From assembly GCF_000383875.1 (NCBI RefSeq), contig NZ_KB912882.1:26612-90611 (forward strand): a DNA stretch of 64,000 bases. Direction: 5' to 3'. The notes beneath the pieces were generated by a model. That model saw only the letters and a program-made list of their open reading frames with translations, made no database searches and was not told the origin of the DNA. Both the position numbers and the translations under genes were made by a program. Below are positions 18,610-28,368 of this stretch, piece by piece; position 1 is the stretch's first letter, and each line of letters opens with the position of its first letter. The stretch comes from Caldibacillus debilis DSM 16016 (GTDB taxonomy: Bacteria; Bacillota; Bacilli; Bacillales; Caldibacillaceae).

Positions 18610-19289
18610 TCGTCCGCCATTTGTCCAAAACCTTTCGTTCCGGTTTCGAAGAAAAACTGATTTTGAAGGATGTCACGTTCGAAGTGAAAAGTGGAGAATG
18701 GGTCAATTTCATTGGACGTTCCGGCTCGGGGAAAACTACCCTGTTAAAATGTTTGGCGGGCCTCCTGCGGACGGAAGAGGGGGCTTCCATCTTCATCGGC
18801 GGCAGCCCCATTCACCAAACGCCGGAAGAGAAATTGCGCGAATTTCGCCGGAAACACATCGGATTTATTTATCAAGATTTTCAATTGTTTCAAGCGTTTA
18901 CGGCAAAGCAAAACGTGATGCTGCCGGAATGGCCGTATACGAATAGAAAAAAGCTGGAAAAACGGGCGGAAGAATTGTTGGAAAGACTCCAGTTGACCGA
19001 CCGGATGGACGCTGTCCCTGCCCAACTTTCCGGCGGGGAGCAACAGCGGATCGCCATCGCACGGGCCCTGTTAAATGATCCGGAAGTTTTGCTTTGCGAT
19101 GAACCCACCGGAAATCTTGACCGGAAAACGAGGGACGAAATTCTGGGAATTTTGCACAACTGCCGGGAAGAAGGGAAAACGATCCTGTTCGTAACCCATG
19201 ATTATGAAGTGCTGAAATACGGCCAACGGATCTTTCAAATCGATGACGGCGTCATCACAGAAATTGATAAACCGGCTATCCCCGGCTAA
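18600..19289 (+). CDS. ABC transporter ATPase, MacB/LolD type
   Basis: ATPase of 229 residues energising the permease at 16093. Walker A is GRSGSGKTT (about residues 38-46), the Q-loop is IYQDFQLF, the signature is LSGGEQQR, Walker B is VLLCDEPTG, and the H-loop is VTHD. ATG 18600 lies inside the end of the permease gene with AAGGGG 7 bases upstream, implying translational coupling. An in-frame extension upstream to 18318 is excluded because it would overlap the permease by 290 bases. Confidence 0.95.
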   Translation: MDVIVRHLSKTFRSGFEEKLILKDVTFEVKSGEWVNFIGRSGSGKTTLLKCLAGLLRTEEGASIFIGGSPIHQTPEEKLREFRRKHIGFIYQDFQLFQAFTAKQNVMLPEWPYTNRKKLEKRAEELLERLQLTDRMDAVPAQLSGGEQQRIAIARALLNDPEVLLCDEPTGNLDRKTRDEILGILHNCREEGKTILFVTHDYEVLKYGQRIFQIDDGVITEIDKPAIPG

Positions 19290-20085
19290 AGAAATTCCAT
19301 ACGGGGGCATAGAAGCAGGCTTTTCGCGGGAGGCAGGAAGCTGTTTTCTTGGAAAATGATCCCATTCAGCCGGCCTCATCCGAATGCTCAGCCTATATTT
19401 TTGGGCTTTGATCGGGATTTTGTATGTCCCGGCTTCGGCCTTATCCCTATGCTCAGCCTATATTCGCGGAGCCGTCTGCCGGCCGAACATGGCTGTCTTG
19501 GAATACCGTGTCCGCAAACTTTTTCGCGGCGAATTCCCATATTCCGAAAAACGGAGTTGTCATGTGGAGGGAAGAACCGTAAGGAGGCGGCGATTGGGGG
19601 AAAATTTCAAATCATGCGGATCGGGAAGCATTCGTCCAACCAGGCAGGCAATCCAACTTGCCATCCATCTTATCGATACGCCAGTGATGAATCTTTCGGC
19701 CGTTCCGCTCCGAACCGTTCAATACGATATTTTCTCTGTTATAAAATTGTTGTATTATTATAAATTAAAAGCTTAGTTATTTTCGTTTCCATCAATGATG
19801 GCAGGCAACTCCCGCATTTGCTTCTGCAGCGGCTCCCGCGGAACGCTCGCATGCCCTTGAAAGGCGAATGCCGCAACGGCCGATTCGGGACGACTTTGGG
19901 CTTTTTTCGGAACACCCGCCGAAGAATTGGACGGTCCGGCCACCGGCGAGGCGGCCGGATGAATCCCGATCCGGCGATGAATTTGCCGGCGAAAAAGATT
20001 GGAACAGCTTGTCGGCAAAAGACCACGCATTCAAAACACCGAGTCCATTCCAAAATGGACGGACTCGACGAACAGGAGGCTTCCG
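19290..20085. other. Intergenic, with a 16-bp direct repeat and a leader hairpin
   Basis: No gene seen in about 800 bases. ATGCTCAGCCTATATT occurs at 19384-19399 and again at 19449-19464. A hairpin (GTCCATT / AATGGAC, loop CCAA) lies at 20044-20061 just before the GNAT ribosome site. Confidence 0.45.
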
Positions 20086-20577
20086 ATGAACATCCGCAGC
20101 TTTCGTAAAGAAGATTGGCCCCAGGTGAAAGAAATTTATGAGCAGGGGATCGCGACCGGAAATGCCACTTTTGATACGGAATCTCCCGCGTACGAGAAAT
20201 GGGTGTCCTCCGTCGCCGACGGTTTGTGCCTGGTCGCCGAAGACGAAGAGGGCATCCACGGCTGGGTGAAGGTCAGCAAAGTTTCCAGCCGTTGCGCCTA
20301 TGCGGGGGTGGGCGAGGTAAGCATCTATATCCGGGATCGGAGCAGGGGAAAGGGGGTTGGAAAGAAACTTCTGCAAGCCATCATCGAAGAATCGGAGAAA
20401 AAAGGCTATTGGACGCTGCAAGCCGGCATATTCCCGGAAAACAGCGCAAGCCTCTCCCTCCACGAAAAGGCCGGATTCCGGAAAATCGGCGTTCAGGAGC
20501 GGATCGGCAAACTGAACGGCGTCTGGCGGGATGTGGTGTTGCTGGAAAGGCGCAGCCGCAAGGCGGGCAACGATTGA
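20086..20577 (+). CDS. GNAT N-acetyltransferase, phosphinothricin acetyltransferase-like
   Basis: Acetyl-CoA-dependent acetyltransferase of 163 residues. It begins with the family pattern MNIRSFRKEDWPQVKEIY and ATFDTE, has the acetyl-CoA loop RDRSRGKGVGKKLL, and ends with GFRKIGVQERIGKLNGVWRDVVLLER, typical of the Pat/MddA/YwnH group acting on amino acids such as methionine sulfone or phosphinothricin. ATG 20086 has AGGAGG 6 bases upstream. It is convergent with the LysR gene and shares its terminator. Confidence 0.85.
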   Translation: MNIRSFRKEDWPQVKEIYEQGIATGNATFDTESPAYEKWVSSVADGLCLVAEDEEGIHGWVKVSKVSSRCAYAGVGEVSIYIRDRSRGKGVGKKLLQAIIEESEKKGYWTLQAGIFPENSASLSLHEKAGFRKIGVQERIGKLNGVWRDVVLLERRSRKAGND

Positions 20578-20591
20578 TCGATGCCAAAAGA

Positions 20592-20640
20592 AAAGACAGC
20601 ATTCATTCGACGGCCATTTTTGGGGGTGAATGCTGTCTTT
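20592..20640. terminator. Bidirectional terminator between GNAT and LysR genes
   Basis: Perfect 14-bp stem AAAGACAGCATTCA / TGAATGCTGTCTTT. T-rich on the plus strand (GTTTTTTTC follows) and A-rich upstream for the minus strand. It overlaps the last codons of the LysR gene. Confidence 0.85.
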
Positions 20641-21517
20641 GTTTTTTTCGAAAAATCTCCTTTACGCATTGGATGGCCCTGGCGATGAGTTCATCTTGAA
20701 CGGCGGTTTTCCGGTAAATGAGATGGATCGGCTGTTGCTCCATTTTATGCCGGGGCTCATAATCCAGCTTCTTGAAAAACATTTTCTCCCCGGACAGCTG
20801 AACGATTCGTTCGGGAATGAAGGCGAGACCTTTTCCGTTTCGGACAAACTCCAGCAGCGCCTGACTGTGGCCGACCTCGACGAAGGGAACATACTCCTCG
20901 CCAAATTCCTGGCGAAACCAATGTTCGAAAGTTCTTCCCCAGTTCAAGTATATGAGGGGAAGGGCGTTCAGGTCCCCGGGACCCAGCTTCCGTTTGATTT
21001 GAAAATTTCTGGCACAATAAAGGAAAAAGGTATCTTCCCCGAAGGTTTCCTTTTTGATCTCCGCATCTTCCGGCCCGTGATAAACCAGCCCGATATCGAT
21101 CCTGCCTCCCAAAACCTCATCCACAATGATGTGGGAATGATCGGCATGGAAAGAGAAACGGAGGTTTTCATCCGTTCCGGCCAATCGATCCACCCAATCG
21201 GTAAAGCGGCTGTCCCACAACGAATAGGTGATGCCGAACCGGATCCGTTTCCTTTCCGATTGAAACCTGCGGGCGATTTTTTTGCTGTCTTCGATCAGCT
21301 TTAACTGTTGTTCGAACAGGGGCAAAATTTCTTTGCCGAAAGGGGACAAATCCACTTTTTTGTTCGTCCGCAAAAACAGATGCTGGCCGTAAAACCGTTC
21401 TAAATTTTTGATCCTTGACGTGACGGTCGATTGGGTGACATGCAGTTCATCCGCCGCCCAAGTGAAATTTTTCAATCTGGCCACGGCAAGAAAGGTTTTT
21501 ATTTCTTCAAGATCCAC
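20603..21517 (-). CDS. LysR-type transcriptional regulator
   Basis: Regulator of 304 residues. The N-terminal winged helix-turn-helix (residues 1-60, MDLEEIKTFLAVARLKNFTW, then HVTQSTVTSRI) is followed by an effector-binding domain from about residue 90. LysR proteins usually control a neighbouring divergent gene, but here the upstream region is 800 bases without a gene, so the target is unclear. Length and domain order are normal. Confidence 0.9.
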   Translation of the reverse strand: MDLEEIKTFLAVARLKNFTWAADELHVTQSTVTSRIKNLERFYGQHLFLRTNKKVDLSPFGKEILPLFEQQLKLIEDSKKIARRFQSERKRIRFGITYSLWDSRFTDWVDRLAGTDENLRFSFHADHSHIIVDEVLGGRIDIGLVYHGPEDAEIKKETFGEDTFFLYCARNFQIKRKLGPGDLNALPLIYLNWGRTFEHWFRQEFGEEYVPFVEVGHSQALLEFVRNGKGLAFIPERIVQLSGEKMFFKKLDYEPRHKMEQQPIHLIYRKTAVQDELIARAIQCVKEIFRKKQRQHSPPKMAVE

Positions 21518-22326
21518 GGGTGCTCACCAACCCTATTGGAAAGATTCCCAGATTCCTTTAAAGGATGCCGCCGCGAAAGGAGGGGACAAGCGTCCATGCC
21601 CGGAAAAATATATATTTCCTGTCCGGTTTTGTCTGCAAGGGTTTTTCTGCATGGAAGGGAGGAAAGACAGCCGTTCCCGGCGCGGGAAAAAACGAACGCC
21701 TGCTGGGATATAAAAACTTCCAGCCGGCGGAAATGCCTGGTTCGAAGCACTTCTTCGGTCCCGTCCGGACCGACGGTTCCGGCGGCGAAGTTTTTCGGGG
21801 AGTTGCAGATTCAAACCGATGAAAGCGATGATGAAAAAATGCTTACACCCGCATCAACGAATGGGCCGGCGGGTGTTGCGGCCGATAGATCTTGTCCAAT
21901 TCGTCCGAAAACATTCATCCCGCTAAAGGAGCAAATCCGGCAAGCCTCAGGCGCATGATCCCGATGTTTGGGTTTCCGCACGGAAAGAATCGATTATAAA
22001 CACTATAAATACGTTGCCTTTCATGGCCTTTCCCTGAATCATTACCTTTCGGAATCGGTTTCGAATTAAATTTTAACCCGGAAAAGAATCCCTCGTCTAA
22101 TTGATTTCATTGATAGAAATTATTGATATTTCCAATCATTCGCAAAAAATGTCCCTGTATGCGAAAATTGAATCGGATGAAAGGAAAGGAGCAGGGAAAA
22201 GGGGAAAGATGTCGAACTTTTGTTGTATGAAACGATCCGGACGCATCCGCCAAAGGATCTGCGGACAAAAGGAAACGGAAAACCGGCGTATCCGAAGTTT
22301 TCCGAGAAAAAGGGGGCCATCGCATC
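21518..22326. other. Long intergenic stretch, no gene seen
   Basis: About 800 bases upstream of both the LysR and the S66 genes. The frames here are short and lack ribosome sites. The part from 21980 to 22150 is AT-rich and may hold promoters. Confidence 0.4.
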
Positions 22327-23352
22327 TTGATCCAATATCCCGTTTTCAAAAGAGGAGCGGCCATCGGCGTTACGGCAACCTCAAGCGGGGTTAAACCCGA
22401 GCTTCATCCCCTGCTGCGCAAAGCGAAGGAACGGATGGAAAAAAGAGGCTACCGGATCGTTTTGGGGGAGACGGTATGGACGCAAGAAAAGGCAAAGTCG
22501 GCGAGCGCCGAAAAAAGGGCCGCGGAATGGATGAAAATGATGGAAAACGATGCGATCGACCTCATCTTTCCGCCCTGGGGCGGCGAACTGCTCATCGAAA
22601 TTTTGGAACATATCGATTTTGATAAAATAAAAACGAAATGGGTGTTGGGCTATTCCGACACAAGCACTTTGCTTTTGGCCATGACCTTGAAGACCGGAAT
22701 CGCCACCGCCCACGGGACAAATTTCATCGATTTGCGCGGGGAAGAAACCGATGAAACGACGGCCATGTGGGAAAAGGTTTTGTCGACGGAAACCGGCGGT
22801 TCCATCACCCAGCGCTCTTCCCAAAAATACCAGCGGTCCTGGCAGCGGAACGATTCTCCCCGCGTCTTTTCTCCCCGCGTCTTTCATTTGACGGAAGAGA
22901 CCCGTTGGAAAACCGTTACCGGTCAGCCTGAAATTTTAGGGAAGATTGCTGGGCGGCTGGATCGACGTCATCCGGCATTTGATCGGCACCCCTTACGGCG
23001 ATGTCCGGGCGTTCAGGGAAAAGCATCTGCCCGGCGAACCGATCCTTTGGTACATGGAAAACTGTGAACTTTCCGCCGCCGATTTGCGCCGTTCCCTCGT
23101 GCAGATGAAGCTTGCCGGGTGGTTCGATCATTGCGCCGGAATATTGTTCGGGCAAGCAAGGCCAACGAACCGGTTGAAGGTTATACCGCCGAAGACGTTT
23201 ATCGCGATCTGTCTTCCGAATTGGGAGTCCCGATTGTCTATGACATCGATTGCGGGCATCAGCCGCCGCAAATCACCTTCGTCAACGGTGCGTTTGCGGA
23301 GGTGGAAGCGGGAAACGGAAAAGGGGTTGTCGTGCAACATTTCAAGCCCTGA
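22327..23352 (+). pseudogene. LD-carboxypeptidase (peptidase S66), broken by two frameshifts
   Basis: Serine carboxypeptidase of the MccF/LdcA family, which trims cell-wall muropeptides or inactivates microcin-like compounds. The Ser motif is GYSDTST, the Glu is in WYMENCE and the His in CGHQPPQ, so all active-site pieces are present. Reading leaves the first frame near 22950, where GGGAAGATTG should be GGGAGATTG, continues in the next frame (LGGWIDVIRHLIGTPYGDV), then returns to the first frame near 23150. The two indels cancel, but the first frame alone stops at 23067. Either a young pseudogene or sequence errors. Start TTG behind AAGGGGG. Confidence 0.8.
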
Positions 23353-23459
23353 CGTGAATGGCCGGAAGGCAATTTTTTGCGCGCAAAACCCTTTCCCGCA
23401 TAGCAAACCCTGATCCGTAACCTTTTTCCGTTGAATCGGACCGAAACGAGGTTGGAAGG

Positions 23460-23996
23460 ATGCTGAAGTATACGATCGGATTTTTAAAGCGAAAGGACGA
23501 AATTTTGCTCCTGAACCGGGAAAAACCTTCCTGGATGGGATGCTGGAACGGGGTCGGCGGGAAGATCGCCGAAAACGAGACCCCCGATCAATGCATCTTG
23601 CGGGAAATCGGCGAAGAAACGGGAATCATCCTTTCCGATATGGAATTCAAGGGGATCGTCACCTGGCGGGTCGACGGGGAGGAGGAAGGGGGCATGTATG
23701 CCTTTTTGGCCGAACTCCCCGCCGATTTCCCGTACCCCACCCCGGTCAAAACCGATGAAGGGATCCTCGATTGGAAAAAACTGAACTGGATCCTCCATCC
23801 GGACAATGCGGGCATCGCCAATCTCCAATATTTTCTCCCGACCATGCTGAAGGGGGAAGGCCCCTACGAATATCACTTCGTTTATGAAAAAGGAAGGGTG
23901 GCGGGCTTTCAAACGAAACCTTTGGAAAAGGGGAGGGATGCCGATGTCCGGTTTCTGCCGGCCGATACAAGGAAGGCGGGGGGAAGGGACGGCTGA
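23460..23996 (+). CDS. Nudix hydrolase, 8-oxo-dGTPase (MutT)-like
   Basis: Nucleotide pyrophosphatase of 178 residues. The full Nudix box is visible at about residues 33-55: GGKIAENE, then REIGEETGI, which fits GX5EX7REUXEEXGU. Enzymes of this type remove oxidised dGTP from the nucleotide pool. The C-terminal 40 residues are longer than in minimal MutT and contain Arg/Lys-rich sequence of no clear role. Start ATG with a GGAAGG ribosome site. Confidence 0.85.
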   Translation: MLKYTIGFLKRKDEILLLNREKPSWMGCWNGVGGKIAENETPDQCILREIGEETGIILSDMEFKGIVTWRVDGEEEGGMYAFLAELPADFPYPTPVKTDEGILDWKKLNWILHPDNAGIANLQYFLPTMLKGEGPYEYHFVYEKGRVAGFQTKPLEKGRDADVRFLPADTRKAGGRDG

Positions 23997-24247
23997 ATGG
24001 CGGGTTTGGCGTTCCCGCGGCGGCCCGGTCCTTTCCGGCGGACCCGGAAAAACGGCAGGATCGTCCGGGGTGTCCGACCTTTTCCGAAAGAAAGATGGCG
24101 GGCGCATACCCGGGGCGGCCATGTTTTCTTTGGCAGCCGCTTCGGAAGTTTTGCTTGAACGGGCAGGCGGGAACGGCCTCGGCGTTTTATCCGCCATCCG
24201 TTGCAAATGCTCCGGATTTCCGCTATCCTTATATCATCGGGAAGAAT

Positions 24248-24296
24248 GTTGATGTTTTTTCGACAACATGCGAAAGATTGATATAAAAACATCAAC
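24248..24296 (+). promoter_or_regulatory. Promoter and 12-bp inverted repeat of the SatD operon
   Basis: GTTGATGTTTTT (24248-24259) and its exact complement AAAAACATCAAC (24285-24296) flank a promoter TCGACA-N16-TATAAA (24260-24287). The right arm covers the expected transcription start. This looks like an operator, perhaps for SatD itself, which has a C-terminal helix-turn-helix. Confidence 0.6.
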
Positions 24297-24312
24297 TAAG
24301 AGGGAGAAGAGG

Positions 24313-25011
24313 ATGCCTGTGCCTGCTGTCTGTTTTGCCGCCGACGTGAAACATTCGAAACAGATGGAAAAAGCCTATCTCATTCAAGTCCTGGAAGAAT
24401 GCCGGGAAACCCTCAACCGGGAATTTTCCGGGGACCTGATCATTCCCTTTTCCGTCCGGAACGGGGATGAACTGGTCGGCGTCAGTGAAAATTTTTCTTC
24501 CGTCTATCCGGTCGTCAAACGATTGTTAACCCTGTCGGCACTCCGGAAATGCCCCTTTTACCTGGGGATCGGCATCGGCGGATTGGAAACGGCCGGCCGC
24601 AGCGTACATACCATGAACGGCAGCGCGGTGATCCGGGCCTTTGAAGCCAGGGACAAACATTTGAAGGAAAAAAGCGAAGACGCGCGGATCTGGAACGGTC
24701 CGGATTCGGAAACCAGCGTCTATTTTTCCTCCGAACACGTCCCGGAAGGACCGTTGAACGCCTTGTTCAACTTTATCACGACGATCCGCAGGGGATGGTC
24801 GGAAAAGCAAAGACAAGTGATCGAAACGATCGAAAAACATCCGGAATGGACCTATGAAAAAATCGGCGCGCACCTCGGGTACAAGTCGCCGAAGTCGACG
24901 GTCAGCCATCTGCTGAAACGGGCCGATTACCAAAAACTGAAGGCGGTGGAAGAGAGCTTCATCCGGCTGCTCATCCTGTATGAAAAGGAATTGAACCAGA
25001 AGGAGCGATAA
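24313..25011 (+). CDS. SatD family protein
   Basis: SatD-family protein of 232 residues. The first 150 residues are the SatD core of unknown activity (VCFAADVKHSK, then NGDELVG). The last 60 hold a helix-turn-helix like sigma region 4 (TYEKIGAHLGYKSPKSTVSHLLKRA), suggesting DNA binding. ATG 24313 is used, with GAGGGAG upstream. It is 2 bases from the DUF3307 gene, its usual partner, and is probably co-transcribed with it. Likely a regulator, by inference. Confidence 0.75.
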   Translation: MPVPAVCFAADVKHSKQMEKAYLIQVLEECRETLNREFSGDLIIPFSVRNGDELVGVSENFSSVYPVVKRLLTLSALRKCPFYLGIGIGGLETAGRSVHTMNGSAVIRAFEARDKHLKEKSEDARIWNGPDSETSVYFSSEHVPEGPLNALFNFITTIRRGWSEKQRQVIETIEKHPEWTYEKIGAHLGYKSPKSTVSHLLKRADYQKLKAVEESFIRLLILYEKELNQKER

Positions 25012-25013
25012 CT

Positions 25014-25880
25014 TTGTGGATCTATTTCTATGCCGCCCATTTGCTGGGGGATTTTGCCGTTTTTCCGGACGCAGTTGCGGAGAAAAGCATGGACCGGAAG
25101 GGAGGAGCGCTCCTCCGCCACGCTTTCGTCCATCTCCTGTTCATGTTTGCCGCCGGACTGTTTATCTTTTTTACCGACCCGCATTCTTCCCTCCGCTTGC
25201 TGGGGGCATTGGAAACGGCCGCCATCCTGATCGCCATCGCCCATTTTGCCGTGGACGCGGCAACGCTTCGGCTGGGCGGAAAATTGCAAAGGCCCGGATC
25301 CCGGGCCCTGCTGTTCCTGCTTGACCAGGCCGCCCATCTGTTCCTCATATTGTTCCTGCTTCGGCTCCTTACCGGCGGTGCGGCGGTCTCCGGCGGCCTC
25401 GAAGGGCTTTTTTCGGGCAATTTGTCCGTATCTGAAAAGGCGGCCGCCACCCTTTGCATTTTCATCTGGGCCACGTCCGGAGCCGGAACTCTTCTCGCCA
25501 TCCTCCTGAAGAATATCGCCCCCGTCGATCAGCTGGAGGAAGGCGTGTTCCGCATATCGGATGAAAGGACGGAAATCAAAACAAAATATGCCATAAGCGG
25601 GAGAGAGGAGACGGAAATTACCACCGTCAAAACGGAGCATTATTTCCGCGATTCGCCGGAAAAGACCGGAAAAACGATCGGCATGCTGGAACGTTCGCTC
25701 ATTGTGCTCCTGTTGATGATCCGTCTGCCCGAAGGGCTGGCGTTTTTGGCTGCGATAAAAACATTAACCCGATTTAAGCAGTTCGATCAGAAGCAATTTG
25801 CGGAATATTATTTGATCGGCACCCTGTCGAGCGCCATGATCGGGATCTTATTGGGGGTCGCCGCCGCAAGTCTTTGGTGA
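25014..25880 (+). CDS. DUF3307 membrane protein
   Basis: Integral membrane protein of 288 residues with about six hydrophobic segments (near residues 5-20, 35-55, 65-85, 100-125, 145-165, 220-290). The N-terminal part matches DUF3307, which travels with SatD. A soluble loop of about 50 residues (residues 170-215) faces one side. Starts at TTG or GTG just after the SatD stop; the GTG at 25014 is used, with AAGGAG in the SatD end as ribosome site. Function unknown; a SatD-controlled membrane function is inferred. Confidence 0.75.
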   Translation: MWIYFYAAHLLGDFAVFPDAVAEKSMDRKGGALLRHAFVHLLFMFAAGLFIFFTDPHSSLRLLGALETAAILIAIAHFAVDAATLRLGGKLQRPGSRALLFLLDQAAHLFLILFLLRLLTGGAAVSGGLEGLFSGNLSVSEKAAATLCIFIWATSGAGTLLAILLKNIAPVDQLEEGVFRISDERTEIKTKYAISGREETEITTVKTEHYFRDSPEKTGKTIGMLERSLIVLLLMIRLPEGLAFLAAIKTLTRFKQFDQKQFAEYYLIGTLSSAMIGILLGVAAASLW

Positions 25881-25946
25881 AAAGCTCTTGGTTGACCAAC
25901 GCAACCTTCACGCGGCATCCGCCGCCGCAAGTCTTTGGCGAAAAGG
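25861..25946 (+). repeat. 25-bp direct repeat copying the 3' end of the DUF3307 gene
   Basis: CCGCCGCAAGTCTTTGG, with GAAAAG a few bases on, occurs at 25861 at the end of the DUF3307 gene including its stop, and again at 25922. The copies are 61 bases apart and differ at one base near the stop. Confidence 0.7.
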
Positions 25947-26196
25947 CCCCCGGGGCCGGCTCAAACCAGCTAACGGGGCCCGCTCCGTGATGGAGGCTTC
26001 CATCTCAGTCGCAGCAAGATGAGCTTCTTTTTGCCGCCTTATCTTTAGAAAGAAGCCGGTTTTGGCGTTTTGCCGCCCCCGTTGACGAAAGGCGGGATCC
26101 CGGCCGAATCCGTCGTCCGCGCTTTTTTCGACGCGGCATTCGTAGCATTCGCTGAAAAAGCTTGCCGAAAGAATTCATTGGAAAGCAGGGAGAAAG
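25947..26196. other. Intergenic before corA
   Basis: Nothing recognisable apart from the corA ribosome site at the right end. Confidence 0.4.
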
Positions 26197-27144
26197 GTGA
26201 TCCGCACGACAGCCGTCCTGGAAGACAATACCATTGCAACCGGTCTGTCCCTGGAGGAACTGAAAGCAAAGGAGAATGAAATCCGCTGGTTTTGGACGGA
26301 TTTTAACCTTCCGGACGAAAAGGAAATCGCCGAATTGGAACGATTCTTCGGCTTCCACCCGCTCGCCGTCGAAGACTGCGTGAACCGGCTGCAAAGGCCG
26401 AAAATCGATTATTACGAAGGCTACGCCTTTTTTGTCCTCCATTATCTGCACACGGAAAAAATACAAAAGAAGGAAATCAATATCTTTTTGGCCGACCGCT
26501 ACATCGTCACTTTCCATTCCGAGAAATCGGATCAGGTGGAGCGGGCCTGGAAGGAAATCACGATGGGGACGGTGACGAAAAGATGGGGCCCCTTTTACGT
26601 CTTCTATCTGATTTTGGACAAGACCGTCGACGATTTTTTTCCGATTCTTTACGATTTGGAAGACCGCATCAACGTCCTCGACGAACAAAGAAATATGGAA
26701 ACCTTGTTTGAACAGCTTTTTCAAATCCGAAGACAGCTTTTATATCTCCGGCATACCATCCACCCGATGCAGGAAATCGTCATGGAAATCCTGGATTCGG
26801 AACATTTGATCCGGCACAAGACGGACAGGGCCTACATCAAAGATATCTACGACCATCTGTTGAAAATCTCGGAAATGATCGAATCCACCCGGGAAATCAC
26901 GGCCGACATCCGGGAAAACCATCTTTCGATCAACACCCACCGGACAAACCGGATCATCCAGGTTTTGACCGTCATCACGACGATCTTCATGCCGCTGACG
27001 CTGATCACGGGAATTTACGGGATGAATTTTTCCAACATGCCCGAGCTGAAATGGAAATACGGTTATTTTGCCGTGCTGATTTTCATGGCCCTTCTGGGGA
27101 CGGGGTTGTATCAATGGTTCAAACGGAACGGATGGTTAAAATAA
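26197..27144 (+). CDS. corA: CorA magnesium transporter
   Basis: Membrane channel that takes up Mg2+ (also Co2+, Ni2+) as a pentamer. The N-terminal 240 residues are the cytoplasmic domain with long helices. Two C-terminal membrane segments follow (about residues 255-277 and 290-308), with the selectivity motif YGMN at the end of the first. The 315-residue length is normal. Start GTG with GGGAG upstream. Mg2+ control by a leader was looked for and not seen. Confidence 0.93.
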   Translation: MIRTTAVLEDNTIATGLSLEELKAKENEIRWFWTDFNLPDEKEIAELERFFGFHPLAVEDCVNRLQRPKIDYYEGYAFFVLHYLHTEKIQKKEINIFLADRYIVTFHSEKSDQVERAWKEITMGTVTKRWGPFYVFYLILDKTVDDFFPILYDLEDRINVLDEQRNMETLFEQLFQIRRQLLYLRHTIHPMQEIVMEILDSEHLIRHKTDRAYIKDIYDHLLKISEMIESTREITADIRENHLSINTHRTNRIIQVLTVITTIFMPLTLITGIYGMNFSNMPELKWKYGYFAVLIFMALLGTGLYQWFKRNGWLK

Positions 27145-27399
27145 GGATCGTTTGCCGCGGACCATCCGATGAGAATTCCGCCGAATTTGAAGACCGAAGG
27201 GGGAGGGGAGATGGACTTTTCAATAAAAACCATCCCATTGGGATCTGCGGCAACCTTTCTTCTTCACCAACGGGACAGGAATGATTATCAGCACAAAAAA
27301 CCATTCGGGGGAAATGGAATGGGGATTCAACGATAGAAATGCAGATCGGGAAGATAACCCTCTTTCTTAATATAACAGCAACAAAAAAGGGGGATACAA

Positions 27400-28279
27400 G
27401 TGAAAACGAGAACCGAACAAGAAATGTTGGATTTGATCATTACATTTGCTAAAAAAGATCATCGTATACGCGGAGTGCTAATGAACGGTTCTCGTGTAAA
27501 TCCGAATATAAAGAAAGATATATTTCAAGATTATGATATTGTATATTTAGTTACGGATGTTGAACCATTTAAAGATGAAAACTTTATTTTGTCTCACTTT
27601 GGGGAAGTAATGCTTATGGAAAAACCCGAAGATAAAATTTTTCCGCCTCCCATTGGCGATGGCCGTTATACCTATTTAATACAATTTATGGATGGGAACC
27701 GAATTGATATGCATTTTATTCCCATAAATAAAGCGGATGAACTGATTCAGGACAGTTTGACAAGGGTTTTACTAGATAAAGACCACAATATTCCAGATAT
27801 CCCGCCTCCAAGTGAACAAAGTTATCTTACTTAAAAAACCAACGGAAAAATTATATAACGATTGTTGCAATAGTTTTATATGGGGATTAGGAGCCCATAT
27901 TCCAAAAACCATTTGGAGACAAGAATTACCATTGTTAATGCGTTTAATCGATATTGTTTTGCGTGAGCCATTAATTCAAATGCTTGAATGGTATGTGGGG
28001 ATTAAAACAGATTATAAATACTCCATCGGGAAAGGAGGCAGGTATTTAAAAAAGTTCTTGGAGCCTGAAATTTGGAATGACTTTGAGAAGACGTATACAG
28101 ATGCTAATTATGATAATATCTGGAATTCGTTATTCTTATTCCATGACTTATTCAAAAAAACAGCTGAACATGTTGGACAAGTATATGGTTTTCAATTTCC
28201 TGAGGAAGAATGTAAAAGAGCGCTGGCTTTTCTAAAACACGTAAAAGAATTGCCGCAAGATGCAAAATCAATTTTTTAG
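27400..28279 (+). pseudogene. aadK: Aminoglycoside 6-adenylyltransferase (AadK-like), frameshifted
   Basis: Nucleotidyltransferase that would inactivate streptomycin by adenylylation. The N-terminal piece (27400-27834, GTG start, AAAAAAGGGGG site) has the nucleotidyltransferase motif NGSRVN and DYDIVY. The C-terminal piece (frame of 27812-28279) continues with KKPTEKLYNDCCNSF, typical of AadK. The frames change near 27826-27834, where one extra base in CTTACTTAAAAAACC produces a stop. Together they give the normal 285-290 residues. The region is AT-rich (about 35% GC by eye) unlike its surroundings, which points to transfer. Confidence 0.85.
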
Positions 28280-28368
28280 GTTAGATGTAAAAATGAAATG
28301 CCACAAAAAAATAAATAAAAGCCATAGATAAACCGTGTTATGAATAGAGGTACCCAAACCACGATCTA

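Noticed and set aside
27812..27840. Programmed frameshift in aadK
   Set aside because: The A-rich run after TAA resembles a slippery site but would shift in the wrong direction, and the family is not known to use frameshifting.
27812..28279. A separate gene in the second aadK frame
   Set aside because: It is the C-terminal half of AadK after a one-base shift and has no start or ribosome site of its own.
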